From Antitrichia curtipendula (lineage: Eukaryota > Streptophyta > Bryopsida > Hypnales > Leucodontaceae): 64,000 bases of DNA. A program made the position numbers and the translations under genes. Below the pieces are notes generated by a model, which had not been told where the DNA came from, did not search any database, and saw only the letters and a program-made list of their open reading frames with translations. The DNA lies in assembly GCA_951230915.1 (NCBI GenBank), contig OX579633.1, positions 4,526,001-4,590,000 on the forward strand. The letters run 5' to 3'. Shown here piece after piece: positions 24,307-36,603 of the stretch; the first letter of the stretch is position 1; the number at the start of each line of letters is the position of its first letter.

Positions 24307-25477
24307 CCAACACATGGGAGTCCTTTTGTTTTTATAGAAAGTGGGAACGCCCAACATAGTAACTTCCCAACCACCCAATGACTTTTTTGCAATTTTCCAT
24401 TCAAAAAACGAAAGTAGTGTTGTAACTTCTAAATCAATCTATGATTTTCTATGGATTCTAACGAAATTCATCTATATGCATATAGGAAGGTATTATTTCT
24501 CTCCAAGGGGTAATGGTATGGATTGGTTTAACAATGTTATGGAAGATTAACAATTGCAATTGATGATATTACACAATACTGTGGTAAAAAACTTTTCCTT
24601 TTTTTTGAGGAGCATGTTCATATTTCTAACCATGAGAATTGAAAATGCATTGTACATGCCATTATTGAATAGTAGTAAAAAAATTTTAATAAAAAATCCT
24701 AGGTGCATTTGAAGCAATAGCCCTAGGAAAATTGTATAGAGAAAAGAGAATTTCCAACTTTGCCATAGGAATCTTCCTTCTAAATTTTGAGCATTTATGT
24801 GTGGGTTTCAAATTTCAAGACTTGGTAAGAAAACTAAGAAAACTAAAAAAAACATTATTTACTATGGACATTAGAATTTGAAATTTGAAAAATTTCAATA
24901 CTTATAGACCCAAAATTAGCTTTGAATTGTTACAAAATGAAAATTACACTCATTTAATCTATTAGTGAGGGTGAAAAATTAATGTTATATACAAATTTGT
25001 GTTTCTATAAAATATTGATTTAATGTAAAATTTTGCACAATACAATAATATTTGAGCCTACTGTAATTTAATTTCTTGGCACTTTGAGTCCGTATTTAGA
25101 TCTTTAAAATAGGTGAATCCAAAAGTGTCCATTTAAGTGATCATTTTTTTAAGTGCACAATGTACAATACACTAAAAATGCAATCCTAGTTAAAAAGCCA
25201 ATGGAATATAAAATCAATATAAATAATACAAGATATAAATTATATAATTAAAATCAATATTTAAAATATATATATATATATATACAAAAATATATATAAA
25301 TCAAAATGCAACTATTCTTTTAAATAAGATGTGTATCCTATAGATGACTTGAAATACTAATTTTAAATCTCAAATTCTCTTCAAATGCTATTGTATATTT
25401 TAAGTTGATGAATTTTTTAACTGTATATTTTAAAATCCACAATTCTTCCTTTCTTATCAATTTCTAATTTCTATAAT
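24307..25477. other. Intergenic AT-rich DNA, nothing recognised
   Basis: Very AT-rich, with a short (TA)n run at about 25267-25283. No gene or delimitable element. Confidence 0.4.
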
Positions 25478-25938
25478 ATGGAGCATAGATTTTTATTCAC
25501 ATGTAAGATCTTAATTATGTTAGATGATTTATCATGTATACTTCAAAAAGTAAATTTAGAAAAAGATTTGTATCAATCTAAAGTCAATATTTTGAAATCT
25601 GAAATTAGTCATTTGAAAGCATCTCAAAGACAACTATTATCTCACATTGATGAGCTTAAATGCCAAATTAATACTCAAAACAATGACAGTACATGTTGTA
25701 AAGACCATCATCTTCAAATCAAGACATCAAATAACTCAAAAATGAGAATGTAGAATGTTTAGTACAAAATATAAATGATTTAAAACAAAAAAATGGAAGC
25801 TCAAACAAAGATGTTTGAACTAACAATTAATGTATATTTAAAAGAAAAATTTCTATGCAATGATGAATTTACTAACAATGAGTTGAAAATGCAAAAAAGA
25901 TTGCACACATTAATGTTTCAAAAAAGAAAAAGATGATA
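25478..25938 (+). pseudogene. Decayed coding stretch encoding a coiled coil
   Basis: The frame 25478-25753 encodes a heptad-like, Lys/Glu/Leu-rich segment (QKVNLEKDLYQSKVNILKSE, SHLKASQRQLLSHIDELKCQ) that looks like a coiled coil. After its stop, similar coiled-coil-like protein continues in a second frame (ENVECLVQNINDLKQKNGSS) and then a third (MEAQTKMFELTINVYLKEKF). Switching frames while keeping the same character suggests a once longer coding sequence broken by small insertions or deletions. No family was recognised. AT-rich DNA can produce such compositions by chance. Confidence 0.35.
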
Positions 25939-26420
25939 AAAACATAAACCAAAAAAAGTCAAACAATTCATTTAAATCTAAAGTTGAAATCACCAAATCC
26001 ACATTTAAAAAAAATAGGCACAAAGAATTCCATTAATAAAAAACAATGTTTATATAGATTATTTAAAAAATTTACTTTATTGAATCATTTTATAAACTAT
26101 CAACAAACTCAAATTTAACAATTTACTATCCAAATTCAAAAAACTGAATTTCAAATTCATATTATAAATTCTCCAATATACTATTAATTTGAATTTATAT
26201 ACATTCATCAATGAATCATAAATTATAATGATAAATATCCAAATCACTATATCAATTTTACATCATACCAACTATACCAAAGAAATAACACATTACATTG
26301 AACACACAAAAAAAATTAAAAGTTGAAACATTCAATCTTATCAACTCAAAATTTTATAAATGTAATTAATATTTAATTTTGGTTTTGCAATAAATATTAT
26401 ATTACAATGACATAAGCAAT

Positions 26421-28315
26421 ATGGAAAGTGTGTTGTCTCCATCAAGTGATTCACTAATGCAAGGAATAAAACGTGCATATGATTTACATTCACTATGTAA
26501 TTTTTGTCCTACTCAAGATTATGGCAAAATAATTTTACAAGACAAGAAACTAATGACAATGCAAAGTATACCACATGCCCATTGTGAAGTTCATGAGCAA
26601 AAGACATCAAGATCATTATCAACTGGAAGATGTTCACCACCAAAATTGATTCAACCTTGGAAAAATGATGTGGTACTACCTCCAGCAATTGCAAACCTAC
26701 AAATTTCTAGTGATATAATGCTTTTTCACATGCCCCACTATTCATATGCTCCATTGCACAAAACTCCCTACACATGTTTAAAGCCTCTTATGAAAAATAA
26801 TGTTGTCTTATGCCAGTTATGTTCTCCTCCTCACGAGCAAACTATGTTACCTCATTGTTTCCTAATTGTTCCCAAACCAGGTAAAACAAACTTTCCTACA
26901 CTATCAACTTCAATTTCTAGTCTAAAATTCTAATTTCTAGTTTGACGTGTCCTAACTTACAATCTCTTGGTTGTACCCCATCAAATGTACCTTTTGTTCC
27001 TTCCCTAAATTGTTTTCCAAACTCATCTCCACGTTCAAATTCAAAACTAATGCAAAACCCACATTCAACACAAGTTGATCCAAAATTTGTGCCTCCTTCA
27101 ATTAATTGCTTACATTTTCTAAATCCATGTGTTGGGGAGAAAACATATACTATTCAAAGTAACAAAAATATTTCCCAAGGGTCCCAAGTGAGCATTTGAC
27201 CTAAATCTCCTATTCCTCATCTTTTATAAAAAGAATAACAATCACTTGCTAAAATCCCATCCTTACAAACAAAAACAATTGTCTATATTGTCTCATCCAT
27301 CTCAAAATCAGCAACCATTGTCTAAACCAATATAAAAAATATTGCTACCCAAAAATGAGCAATCAGGTTCTAATTTAAATTGTGCATTGCAACTTCCTTC
27401 ATATTTTAATTTTATTACTCTACAATCTTCATCTTCAATAAGGCCTTATACTCAAAGGCCAAGTTTCATTCCATCCAGTAATGTTACTCTTCCGCAGAGG
27501 GTAGAGTCACCACCATTAATACTACGCCGATCTTCATATCAAACATCACCCAAAGCACCACCCTCTTGCAATGTTGAGTCACCACCTCTACCACCACATC
27601 AAACATCTTTGAAACCACCACCCACTTGTAGTGTTGAGTCACCACCTCTACTACCACGTCAACCATCTTTCAATCCACTTCCTCCGACTTTATGTAAACT
27701 CCCTCAAATATCTCTCCTTCCTAGTTGTCAATCTCAAGCTCCTTTATCATTAGATTGTAGTGATAATTCATCTATAAAACCTTTTCAACAATCTCCCTGT
27801 CAAACAAGAGCAAAGTCTTCTACTTGTGATGATAGAATAAAGATTTCACATTGTTCGGAGACAACCAAACCTTTAGATCCTTCCCATCGTTTTCCTTGCA
27901 CTCAAAACTCACTACCATTGCCAAGTAAACAATTTCCCATACAACTATTGCCAACTTCCATATCCTACTCTTGTGAACATCCCACGGGAACATCCCAAAG
28001 ATGTTTGTTCAGGCGACTCATATTTTGGAAGTGAATCACCCTTGTCTAGCCCATCTTGTTTGAACTTCACCATTCCTAAATCTCTTGCTACTTGCCTTGA
28101 ATGCTTTACTTATCACTCATGAAGTTTCTTTGGTTATTCACAAACATTTTAGGCTTCACCTCAAGATAACCAATCATCATTTTTGTGTCTTCTTTTTCGG
28201 TCCTTGTTCTCAAAATAACGTTAGGCCTACTATGAATCATTCAACTACTCAAACTTCATCAAAAATGCAATTACTTAGATCTCTTGATCAATTTAACAAA
28301 AGTAAATCACTATAA
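26421..28315 (+). pseudogene. Decayed Pro/Ser/Cys-rich coding region of unknown origin
   Basis: Four plus-strand frames follow one another closely: 26421-26933 (170 aa), 26942-27199 (85 aa), 27342-28034 (230 aa) and 28085-28315 (76 aa). They share an unusual Pro, Ser, Cys, Gln and His content. The 230-aa frame contains three tandem units of the form VESPPLxPxQxSxxPPPxC (about 27514-27690), the DNA repeat being about 60 bp. Flanking DNA is far more AT-rich and closed in all frames. This fits one long low-complexity protein gene broken by frameshifts. It may belong with the coiled-coil stretch at 25478. No domain identifies it, and it could instead be intron-separated exons of a real gene. Confidence 0.35.
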
Positions 28316-29966
28316 TCACATTGTGAACAACTTAGACCACCTTCTCAAGTGTATAAACATCTTGGTCATCAACTTCAACCACCTTGCCAATCACATGCTC
28401 AACCATCTTTATAAAGTTCAATAATTCTACCCGCAAGAGGTTGTTCATTAAATCATCATTGAAATTGTTCATCTTTAAAACAATAAAATTATAATATTTT
28501 CACATTGAAATTGTATAAAGATGTAAAATGGAAATACTCAAAGCATGATTTGTAATATAAGAACTTGAAATTAATTTTCTTATATCCAAATGAATATTTA
28601 AAATTTTAATTCAAATGTAAATATTTTACTAAACTAACAATTATATGAAATTTTATATTTCATACTTCATAAAAGTTTATAAATTTAAAAAATAGAAATT
28701 AGTATAAATTAATATAAATAGATATTCAAATGAATATTTGAGTTGAAATATTGATTTAAAAGTTTGAAATTAATGATTTAATGAAGAAGATCATAAATGG
28801 ATATTCTACAAATAAACTTAGTAATCTACAAGAGTACATGGAATTTGTACACCACATAAAGAAGCGTAGAGACAATCTTAGCTATAGTGTATTAAAGATT
28901 GTATTTCTAGAAATGCAAAATTGGGAATTCTTTCATTTTCTTTCACTATATATTAACAATATATCTTGGATTAAAAAAAATGTATGATATTGGAGGAGGG
29001 GACTACAATAATTTTGGAATTACTAGCATTTTTTGAGAAAATTCAAAAGAACCACCAACTTGAATGTTTTAAGTAATTCCTTAAGGCAAATAAGGAATAT
29101 CTAAAGTTAAAAGAAGGTTTAACTTTGTGAAAACTAATATATGCATTTAATCCAATTAGTATTATTTGAATTGACCATAATTCTTAAACCATATGCAATG
29201 ATCTCAAATTGTATGATATGATTGATCCTTCACTACTTCACTTTAGACCATACAAAATAGTGACATGAACTTGTATCATCTAAGTTGGTCCTTCAAAAAA
29301 AATCATATACACTACAAAAAAAGGGTTTTTGTGTTTACAAAGAACAATTGGTTTTGAGTTGCATAGGACATTTTGTAACATGTACTAATTTGGAGTCCCG
29401 CAAGCACTATAAACAAGTCGCATGTGGAATTGTAGTTGCAAAAGATGAAGGGGCTCATAAAGGGGTTATTTTTCATGCAACAACCTACTTGGAACTTCAT
29501 CAATGAACTATTTTGACATGGTTGTTTACGTGGTATTTGTTGTCACTTGAGGTCGGTCATTCAATTGTTGATTTTTGCAACTCATTTGTGAATTCATTGC
29601 AACTTATCTATGACTTCATTGCAACTCATTTGCAACTTGTCTTAGTTGTCTATGACTTGTAGATTTGTAGATTTTGAAATTCTAATATGTAGAATTTGAA
29701 ATTTCATATCTAGCTTCTTTTGTAGATTTCAAAATTTTGAATATTGATATTTAATAGATTTCATTGGTTTAGAAAACTTTATAATTTCATTTTTTTTTTA
29801 ATTTCTTGGAGTTTAAATATTTTTGAACTTCTATTAACAAATTTCTTTAAATTAATAGAATTCATTGTATAATTCAATAAAATATTGCATTAAAAAATGT
29901 TAATGTTTACAAGTCCTTCTATCATAGTTTAGTATATGGTTACAAACTATAACCATAGTCATCAAC
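28316..29966. other. Intergenic AT-rich DNA, nothing recognised
   Basis: No supported gene or element. Short frames at 28781 and 29285 have no recognisable domain. Confidence 0.4.
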
Positions 29967-29967
29967 C

Positions 29968-30083
29968 ATTTCTAGTTGTAATACCTCTAAAGCTGTATTT
30001 ATTTGAAATGCATGCAATAATATACATTTCTAGTTGTAATACCTCTAAAGCTGTATTTATTTGAAATGCATGCAATAATATAC
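29968..30083. repeat. Exact 58-bp tandem duplication
   Basis: Two head-to-tail copies of a 58-bp sequence beginning ATTTCTAGTTGTAATACC (29968 and 30026), identical by eye. Such identity in otherwise diverged DNA implies a recent slippage or duplication event, or an assembly artefact. Confidence 0.9.
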
Positions 30084-30600
30084 ACTTCCAGTATCTTTTC
30101 CCATTCCCATTTCTTTGTTATTGCATTTAAAATAGTGCCCAAGACGTTTTAAATATTAATGGTTTGAATAAAATATATGCATCTTTGCAATGCTTGCAAC
30201 CAAATTCATTGGAGGAAAAAATGCAGAAATTCCCCCCAAATCAATATTTTTCTCTCTCTAAATTTTTTTATTTTTTAAGACAAATTCTTCTCTAAAGTGA
30301 CCTTTTAGAGCATGCAAAAATAAAGTGAATGATTTGAATTTCAAGCAATAAATATTTAAATACATAGCATGCTTAAATTCTTAATCTTTGAATGCATAGC
30401 TGGTAATCTTGGAAATCATCCCTTTTGGAACTTTACAATATTGTCTATTTAAAAAAAATTAAAAATGCTCATTGTAGGTGAAACTAATGTGCATGATTTC
30501 TCCTTTTTGCACAAAATTCCAAGGATGAACAATTGCACTTTTGTTCTACAATAAAAGTTTCCTTGTCATTCATTGGCCAAAAAATGGTTGCAACGTTAGT

Positions 30601-31557
30601 CTCCTAAAGGACTGTTTGTCCCCTCAAAGAACAATTTGGGCCCAGGCAAGTTTCTATTGTTTCAATTTGTAATGAATGTTTTTGAATTTTTTTGAGGATG
30701 TGCAGTTCTACAAGAGTTGCATGGCTATATAATTTTTATTTCAATCAATGCTTGGGAGAAAAAGTTATGGCACAATAAGCCAAAAACGAAGGTTGGTGGG
30801 CAACACAAAATAATCACAAAAAGTAAAAATAAAATTTTATGTTGTTTTTTTCCTAACTTTTTAATATTTTTGTCTACATTGGAAGCTTTAATTCATTTTA
30901 TTTGGACTAGTGATGAGAAAGATATGGACAATCTTAGTTTTTCCAACAATCTAAGCATTTTTTTGAAAAATAACCTACAGGTTTTATTTGTGAATACAAC
31001 TTTTATAATTTTTCAAAAAAAATTGTTAGACAGGATTAGGATTGTTTGTCAAAAAATATTCATAGTTGAAATTATTGTATTTCAATTCTTTCTTTGAGCT
31101 ATTAATGGTTTAGTTTCTCCTTTAATCTTGAACCTACTTCTACTTTTGAAAATTTGAATTAGTAAAAATTAAGTATTTTTTTCTTGAATTCTTTTTTTAA
31201 GATTCTCAACTCAACTATTCAACAAAAAAACTTAGGAAATCAAAATCAATAGAAGATTCAAAGTCAAAAAATCTAGTCAAGCAAGGTGCAAAAACATTTG
31301 TTTACTTCACTTTGGATGCAGATATCTTGCAATCTATGTGGTGAAGATTTTTGAAATTTCTTCCATACATTTTTGTACTAGTATTATAGTGAAATTTCTT
31401 CCATACTATTTTGTAATTCAAAGAATGCAAGTATATTTTACTTCAAACCTAATTTGTTTTCAATTTCCAAAATATCGCTCACCAAAAATAATTTCTAAAA
31501 ATGATGACAAATTCCTAATAGTCAATAAAATTAGAATATAATGTTCTAAACTTAAAG
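30601..31557. mobile_element. TTAA element, family R, inverted degraded copy
   Basis: The left end CTCCTAAAGGACTGTTTGTC followed by CCCTCAAAGAACAATTTGGG is the inverted counterpart of the right end of 16629-17542. The right end is ACTTAAAGG followed by TTAA. The interior carries GGTGCAAAAACATTTG and GATATCTTGCAATCTATG, the shared core in reverse. The frames at 30717-31097 and 31338-31541 are translations of repeat DNA. Confidence 0.65.
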
Positions 31558-31986
31558 GTTAAAAAATCATGAAAATCAATGTAAAAGAAATTTTTAAATT
31601 TTGGTTCTAATTTTATTGATAAATATTAGTTAGTGCAATAGCAAATCAAGAACACATGGATATGACACTAAATATAGATAGGTCATAGATTTATTGTTTA
31701 TTTAAAATTCACCATTAAATTATTTTTAAAATATATATATTTAAGTTTTAAAATTTTGATTTACCCTTATACTTGATTATGATATTTAATTAATCTGCAA
31801 GTTCACTTTAGACTTTGAGATTCTAAAAGGGAATGAACAAGAAAAAAATGTCAATCATCCTAAAATAATCTTAACTACCAATCAATCACTTTTTTTAGAC
31901 CAAGTTATAATATTATCCTAGCTACCCAATTTATAACATTATCAACCAATACAAATGGTGTATCTCGAGGGAAAAAGCCTGGTTAA

Positions 31987-32745
31987 CCCCTAAATGCCCA
32001 AGCCTTTCAAAGTGTATTTTTCATGTGAAAAATGAACATGAATTTATATTGATCCCCAATGAAGTAAATTGTTTGTTTTTTCAAAATCTAACCATATAGT
32101 TGTTTAAAGAATCTCCTTATTAGTATGCATATCAATTTTGAGTGCAAAATTGCATAAGAATTGTGAGATTACAACAAAAGAAATGTATATTTTCTAGTTT
32201 TAGTATGTTGCCCCTTCCCACAATGTTTCAAAAATTTGCACATAAAAGATTTTTGGGATAGGAGGTGAGATGAACAACTACAAATACTATTAGCACATTG
32301 AAATGCACTTTCAAAAAACTTAAATTCACATGAAAAGTTATCAAATTCATTACGCAATCCACCTTGCAATTGTTGCATGTTTAAAATTTTCAACGGTGAA
32401 AATCATGAAAACACTTACTCTTTCCATTGGGATCATTTTCAATGCAAATGGATACATATAATTTTTTAGATCTCAAATTAAGTGAAATTGACAAACTTTG
32501 CTCAAAGCTAGAAAATGAAGTAAAATTGGCAAGCTTTACTCTTTACTAATGGTACATATGTGCCTTTAAGGACCTCTCAAAAATCAAATATTAAACTTTT
32601 TCAGAGAAAAGTGAAAGATTCCAATAGGTAATCTTCAAAACTGCCAGTAAAATTTTTTAAACCGGTTAAAGAAATTGAATTGCCCACACCAAAATGATCT
32701 TGAAATTTTAGATCGACCATATATGGTCAGTTGGGCATTCAGGGG
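31987..32745. mobile_element. TTAA element with family-S-like ends (759 bp)
   Basis: TTAA (31983-31986) then CCCCTAAATGCCCAAG, and GTTGGGCATTCAGGGG then TTAA (32746-32749). The terminal inverted repeat is about 15 bp and resembles that of family S, but the interior differs from 23666 and 52185. Non-coding. Confidence 0.75.
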
Positions 32746-33300
32746 TTAAGCAACATGTAGCTTGTTTTTTGGTCCTTTTTGTTGAAAGTTAATCCTTGAG
32801 TTTATTGGGGAAGAAAAAATATCAATCAATTCAACTGTAAATAATTCTAATTAGATTGCCCTAAGAATGGTCAAAAATTTGCAAAAAACTTGACAATATA
32901 AATTAAAAAAATTATAGTGTTTGAGATTTAAAGAGTTTATGTATAGTATTAATTATTATTTTTAAATAAAAATTTGGAGACCCCTAATGATTAACTTAAG
33001 ATTGTTAGAATTGTCATGGAGCAATAATTAAGTCTGCTTTTGCTCCTACACCAAACAAACTCTTTTCCAAGTTTCAACATTCTTTTCAATCCCCATTCAA
33101 ATTGAACCAATCAATGGCTTCTACTCCGTCGTGTACCTTGGAGTTAAAGGCCTTCAGTGCCAACTTATAAGATGAAATTCCTCCCGTACTCAACTAAATG
33201 TGAACTTCCTTGGTATCATTCCATCCATCAATCTAAATCTTGAGTTTTGAATGACAATTTGAACTTATAAATTTTTGAATTGAAAGTTTCATACCAAATT

Positions 33301-33455
33301 TCAAATAGCACCTTTTTTTCTTTTTCTTTTTGAAACACACGGACAATTTCCATTGCAAAGGGAAACTGTACTCAAATAGCACCTTTTTTTCTTTTCTTTT
33401 TTGAAACACACGGACAATTTCCATTGCAAAGGGAAACTGTACTCAAATAGCACCT
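33301..33455. repeat. 71-bp tandem duplication with a third partial unit
   Basis: TCAAATAGCACC starts at 33301, 33372 and 33443. Each full unit continues through a T/C-rich run, TTGAAACACACGGACAATTT and GCAAAGGGAAACTGTAC. Two full copies and a short third start. Related phrases (AACACAC followed by ATTTCCATTG) occur at about 53150 and 59180, so the unit derives from a dispersed repeat. Confidence 0.85.
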
Positions 33456-34542
33456 TTGAAGATGCCCGTAGCCTTGATAAGTGTGGAGCCTCATCATTGT
33501 GATAGGTCATTTGAACAAGATACGCAGTACCCATTTAAGAATGATTCTGAATTCCAAGCTTAGACAGCCTTCTTCCAAGGGGTTAAGGAAGGGTTCAGCA
33601 TTGAGCTTTCGTCCCTTTGTTTAGCAGTTCCTATTATTATGATTAGAAATAAAGCTAAAATCCCCATTTGAATTGCAAGACGTTGCACAGTCTGTCCAGC
33701 TTTCCAATTGAATGACCCTTTTCGAGTAAATGCTGCCCAGTCCGTCCCATCTGGGTGAGAGATTTCCTGTCAATACAGGTCCTTTTTAGTTGGATTTCAT
33801 TCGGAGCCAGCACACTAGCAAGTACTCGGCGCCTATTCTTTACAAGCTCAATTGCTCAATTGCCAAATAAGCACATCTCCGTTAGGAATCCTTTCTCAGC
33901 TCCCGGATATTCGGACACAGCGCGCAGCTGACCTTTATCTGAGCCCTGATGAAAGAAGGATTCATTTCTTTGGTAACGACCAATTTAACGCGTCGACATT
34001 TGAAAAATTGTAATTCAGTTGGGACCATAATCATATCCCCGGAATCGAAGAAGAATATTGTACAAGTACTTTTTTTAAGTAGGTCCAAGCAAAGAATTTG
34101 AAAAAACGGAAGTCAACATATTACCTACGCGAGTTTCTACTACCAGAAATATGACCGAGTTTGGGCCTCCTGGTTTGATTTTCAAGGGGCTAGAGGCTCA
34201 CGTTGACATACTAAACAGGATTTCTGCAATAGCTGCAACAGACTGTCGCAACATGAATAGAATTCCATCACAGAAGACGCAGATCAAAACCATGGACTTA
34301 CGCAAGCCTTTCCTGTCATTTCTCTTTTGAGGTAGGCACAGTATACACAATGATGTATCGCCCACCTAATGAATCAATTGTGGTAATTCTACAGTAATAT
34401 CTTACAAATCACAACCTACACTGTGGGTTAGGGTTACCCAGTTCTAGGTTGAAAGTGAACCTCGTACCAAAACTGAGCTGAACTATGATAGCAAAATCAC
34501 TCAAAACCATCACAGAAAAAAGGCCACGGATGTATAAGAACA
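33456..34542. other. GC-richer intergenic DNA and probable 3' region of the zinc-finger gene
   Basis: Base composition rises relative to DNA on the left. The last few hundred bases before 34543 are probably the 3' untranslated region of the minus-strand gene. The part at about 33540-34080 has no recognised gene; its evenly mixed composition could reflect transferred organelle DNA or old gene-proximal sequence. Confidence 0.35.
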
Positions 34543-36603
34543 TCAGAGTCTGTACACAACTAGAAAACAGGGAAGTACTGCTCTGGGACTGAACACCGTG
34601 AGATTCTCCAGGTTCGCTGTCAAGCCGCGTGAAATCGAGTCATAGCCATAGGGTAAACATGAGGGGTCGTTGAATCGCGAGCTTTTCTCCGCAGTCCTGT
34701 AGATTCTCCCAGCAATGACTCTGCACACCAGCATAGCATGTTTCCCCGTCCAATTTTCCTTTTCTTCAGTTGTAATGACCTCATGAGCTTTACCACTAGT
34801 TGCTGTTGTGTAGATTCCCCTCTCCTTTCGCACTTCAAATCCCCATCGAATAATACTGCAGACGTTGCAAGCAGAGAGGCTGCAGAGATTGGTGGAGCCG
34901 TTGGTCCCTAAACTGCATGTGAATGAGGAACCGTAAAATCGTAGAAGCTCATTACCATCCGCCAAACATCGTTCATGCTGCATTCCCTCGTCACTGGCTG
35001 CTCTCTTCACCATGTCTCGATAGCTGTGAAAGTCTGAAATGTTCCTGCTTGTGTTGTCAATCTTGAGGATTCGTTCTATTCTCGCCACTGGTGCCCCTTT
35101 CAGTAACCAGCTTGTCTTGAATATGATTTCTATGACGTTCAGCGAGGAGTTCCCTCTCTCGAGCTCCGAAACTGGGGCCACACACGCAGCAATTGCGTTT
35201 ATCAGATTAAAAAGCAAAATAAAAACATGAACCGTTGAACCTATTGCGGCGTCTCATCAAAGTCCCAAGCGCGTAAAATGAACATTAGGATTTGCAGGCG
35301 CAGTTGGATTCAAGAAAGGAATCAATTCCCCTCGATATCTGAACTTTGAAGCTTCCACGTATTCATATTCACGGATATCAAACCTTGGGACCAGATGAAA
35401 TAGCTCTAACTTCCACTTCAAGAAGTGAGACCTGGGCTGTAATCGAAATTGCCCCTTAATAATGCTTTTAGACGAAAATCATGAATATGAACTTCCGGAT
35501 GCTATTCTCGAAGCGAACGATTACTGAAACACCGGAATCCAAAATCTGTGTAAAACTGGGAAAACCCTACTACAACCTGACAGTCTAATACACGAGCATG
35601 GCAGGAGATAGTCGGTCACCCTTATATCTGGAAATAATCAATCACGATTCACGAATCACTACCCCGGAGACTTCTGCTATATCAGAGAGATGAAAGAATC
35701 TAAATGCCGATGGATCATCCTGTTAATAAGAGAGACAACAGAAATGGCATGAAAGAGGAACCTAAACCTGTGATATGAAATACATGTCAAAAAAGCATGA
35801 GCACATGAAGGAATGCTCTGATCGGTCTCGCCATTCGAGGAAAGTCCATACTCATATCATAATTAGGTAGATTGCCAACCAACAACAACCGCAATTCCTG
35901 GGAAAACATTTTCAAACCATTAACCACTAACGAAAAATCACTTAAATTTCTGAAGGCACAGATACCAAGACATACCAGCATGTCGAACGACCTGGTGAAG
36001 CTCCAACGCCTCGGGCTTCTGAAACGCCTCCCCACATTTCAAACACATGCACTTCGGAGTCGAAGACCCGTGATGTCTTGGCACCATCCCTCCGTCACAG
36101 GAATGCATGCTACACTCGCAGCATCCTTTCACTAAGCAAAAATTCTCTCTAGATTTCCCGACCTCCCTCGTCTTCACGATCTCCGACGGAGGATTGATGG
36201 TATTAAAACTGTACTGTTTGAGGAAACTCTTGTTCTTGTTCTTCGCCTTCTCCGTTGGCGCGCGGTACATGTAATCCCCGTTCTTGGTCTGGTGGATGTA
36301 GGCGTCGTTATCCGAAGGGCTAACACAAGTGGAGCCCGAGAGGGAAGAGGATCGGTGACTGCCGAGCAACGTGCTGCTCCCTTGGAGCATTTCTTTCAAG
36401 TTTGCGATAGAAGGAGTACAACCTTGGGTGCACCCATAACTTCGACGTGGAGGGGTCTTGGGATGTTCGCTACGGAGGGGGGTGGAGGAGAAGGAACCTG
36501 AACGCGACTCGTATGAGATTTCCGAACTGGAGTCGGACTTGAATGTGATCGACTTGGCTTTGAATGACATGGACTTCGCCCATGAGAAACAAGGGCCCGG
36601 CAT
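34543..36603 (-). CDS. C2H2-like zinc finger protein with degenerate PARP-like domain (2 exons, 418 aa)
   Basis: Exon 1 is 36603-35976 and exon 2 is 35171-34543, with a phase-1 GT-AG intron of 804 bp. Splicing restores HAVSELERGNSS, the junction typical of this plant family (Arabidopsis At4g27240 and At5g54630 type). The start MPGPCFSWAKSMSFKAKS matches the family's N-terminus; an in-frame stop lies just upstream. Residues 1-180 are Ser-rich and probably disordered. One C2H2 finger follows (C187, C190, H203, H208). Residues 210-418 resemble a PARP/ADP-ribosyltransferase fold: LLRFYGSS at the His position, GIYTTATSGKAH at the Tyr position, and a closing LTVFSPRAVLPCFLVVY strand. The His-Tyr-Glu triad appears as Tyr-Tyr-Asn, so catalysis is unlikely. 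The role is unknown; nuclear binding of nucleic acid or ADP-ribose-related ligands is inference. The gene looks intact. Confidence 0.9.
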
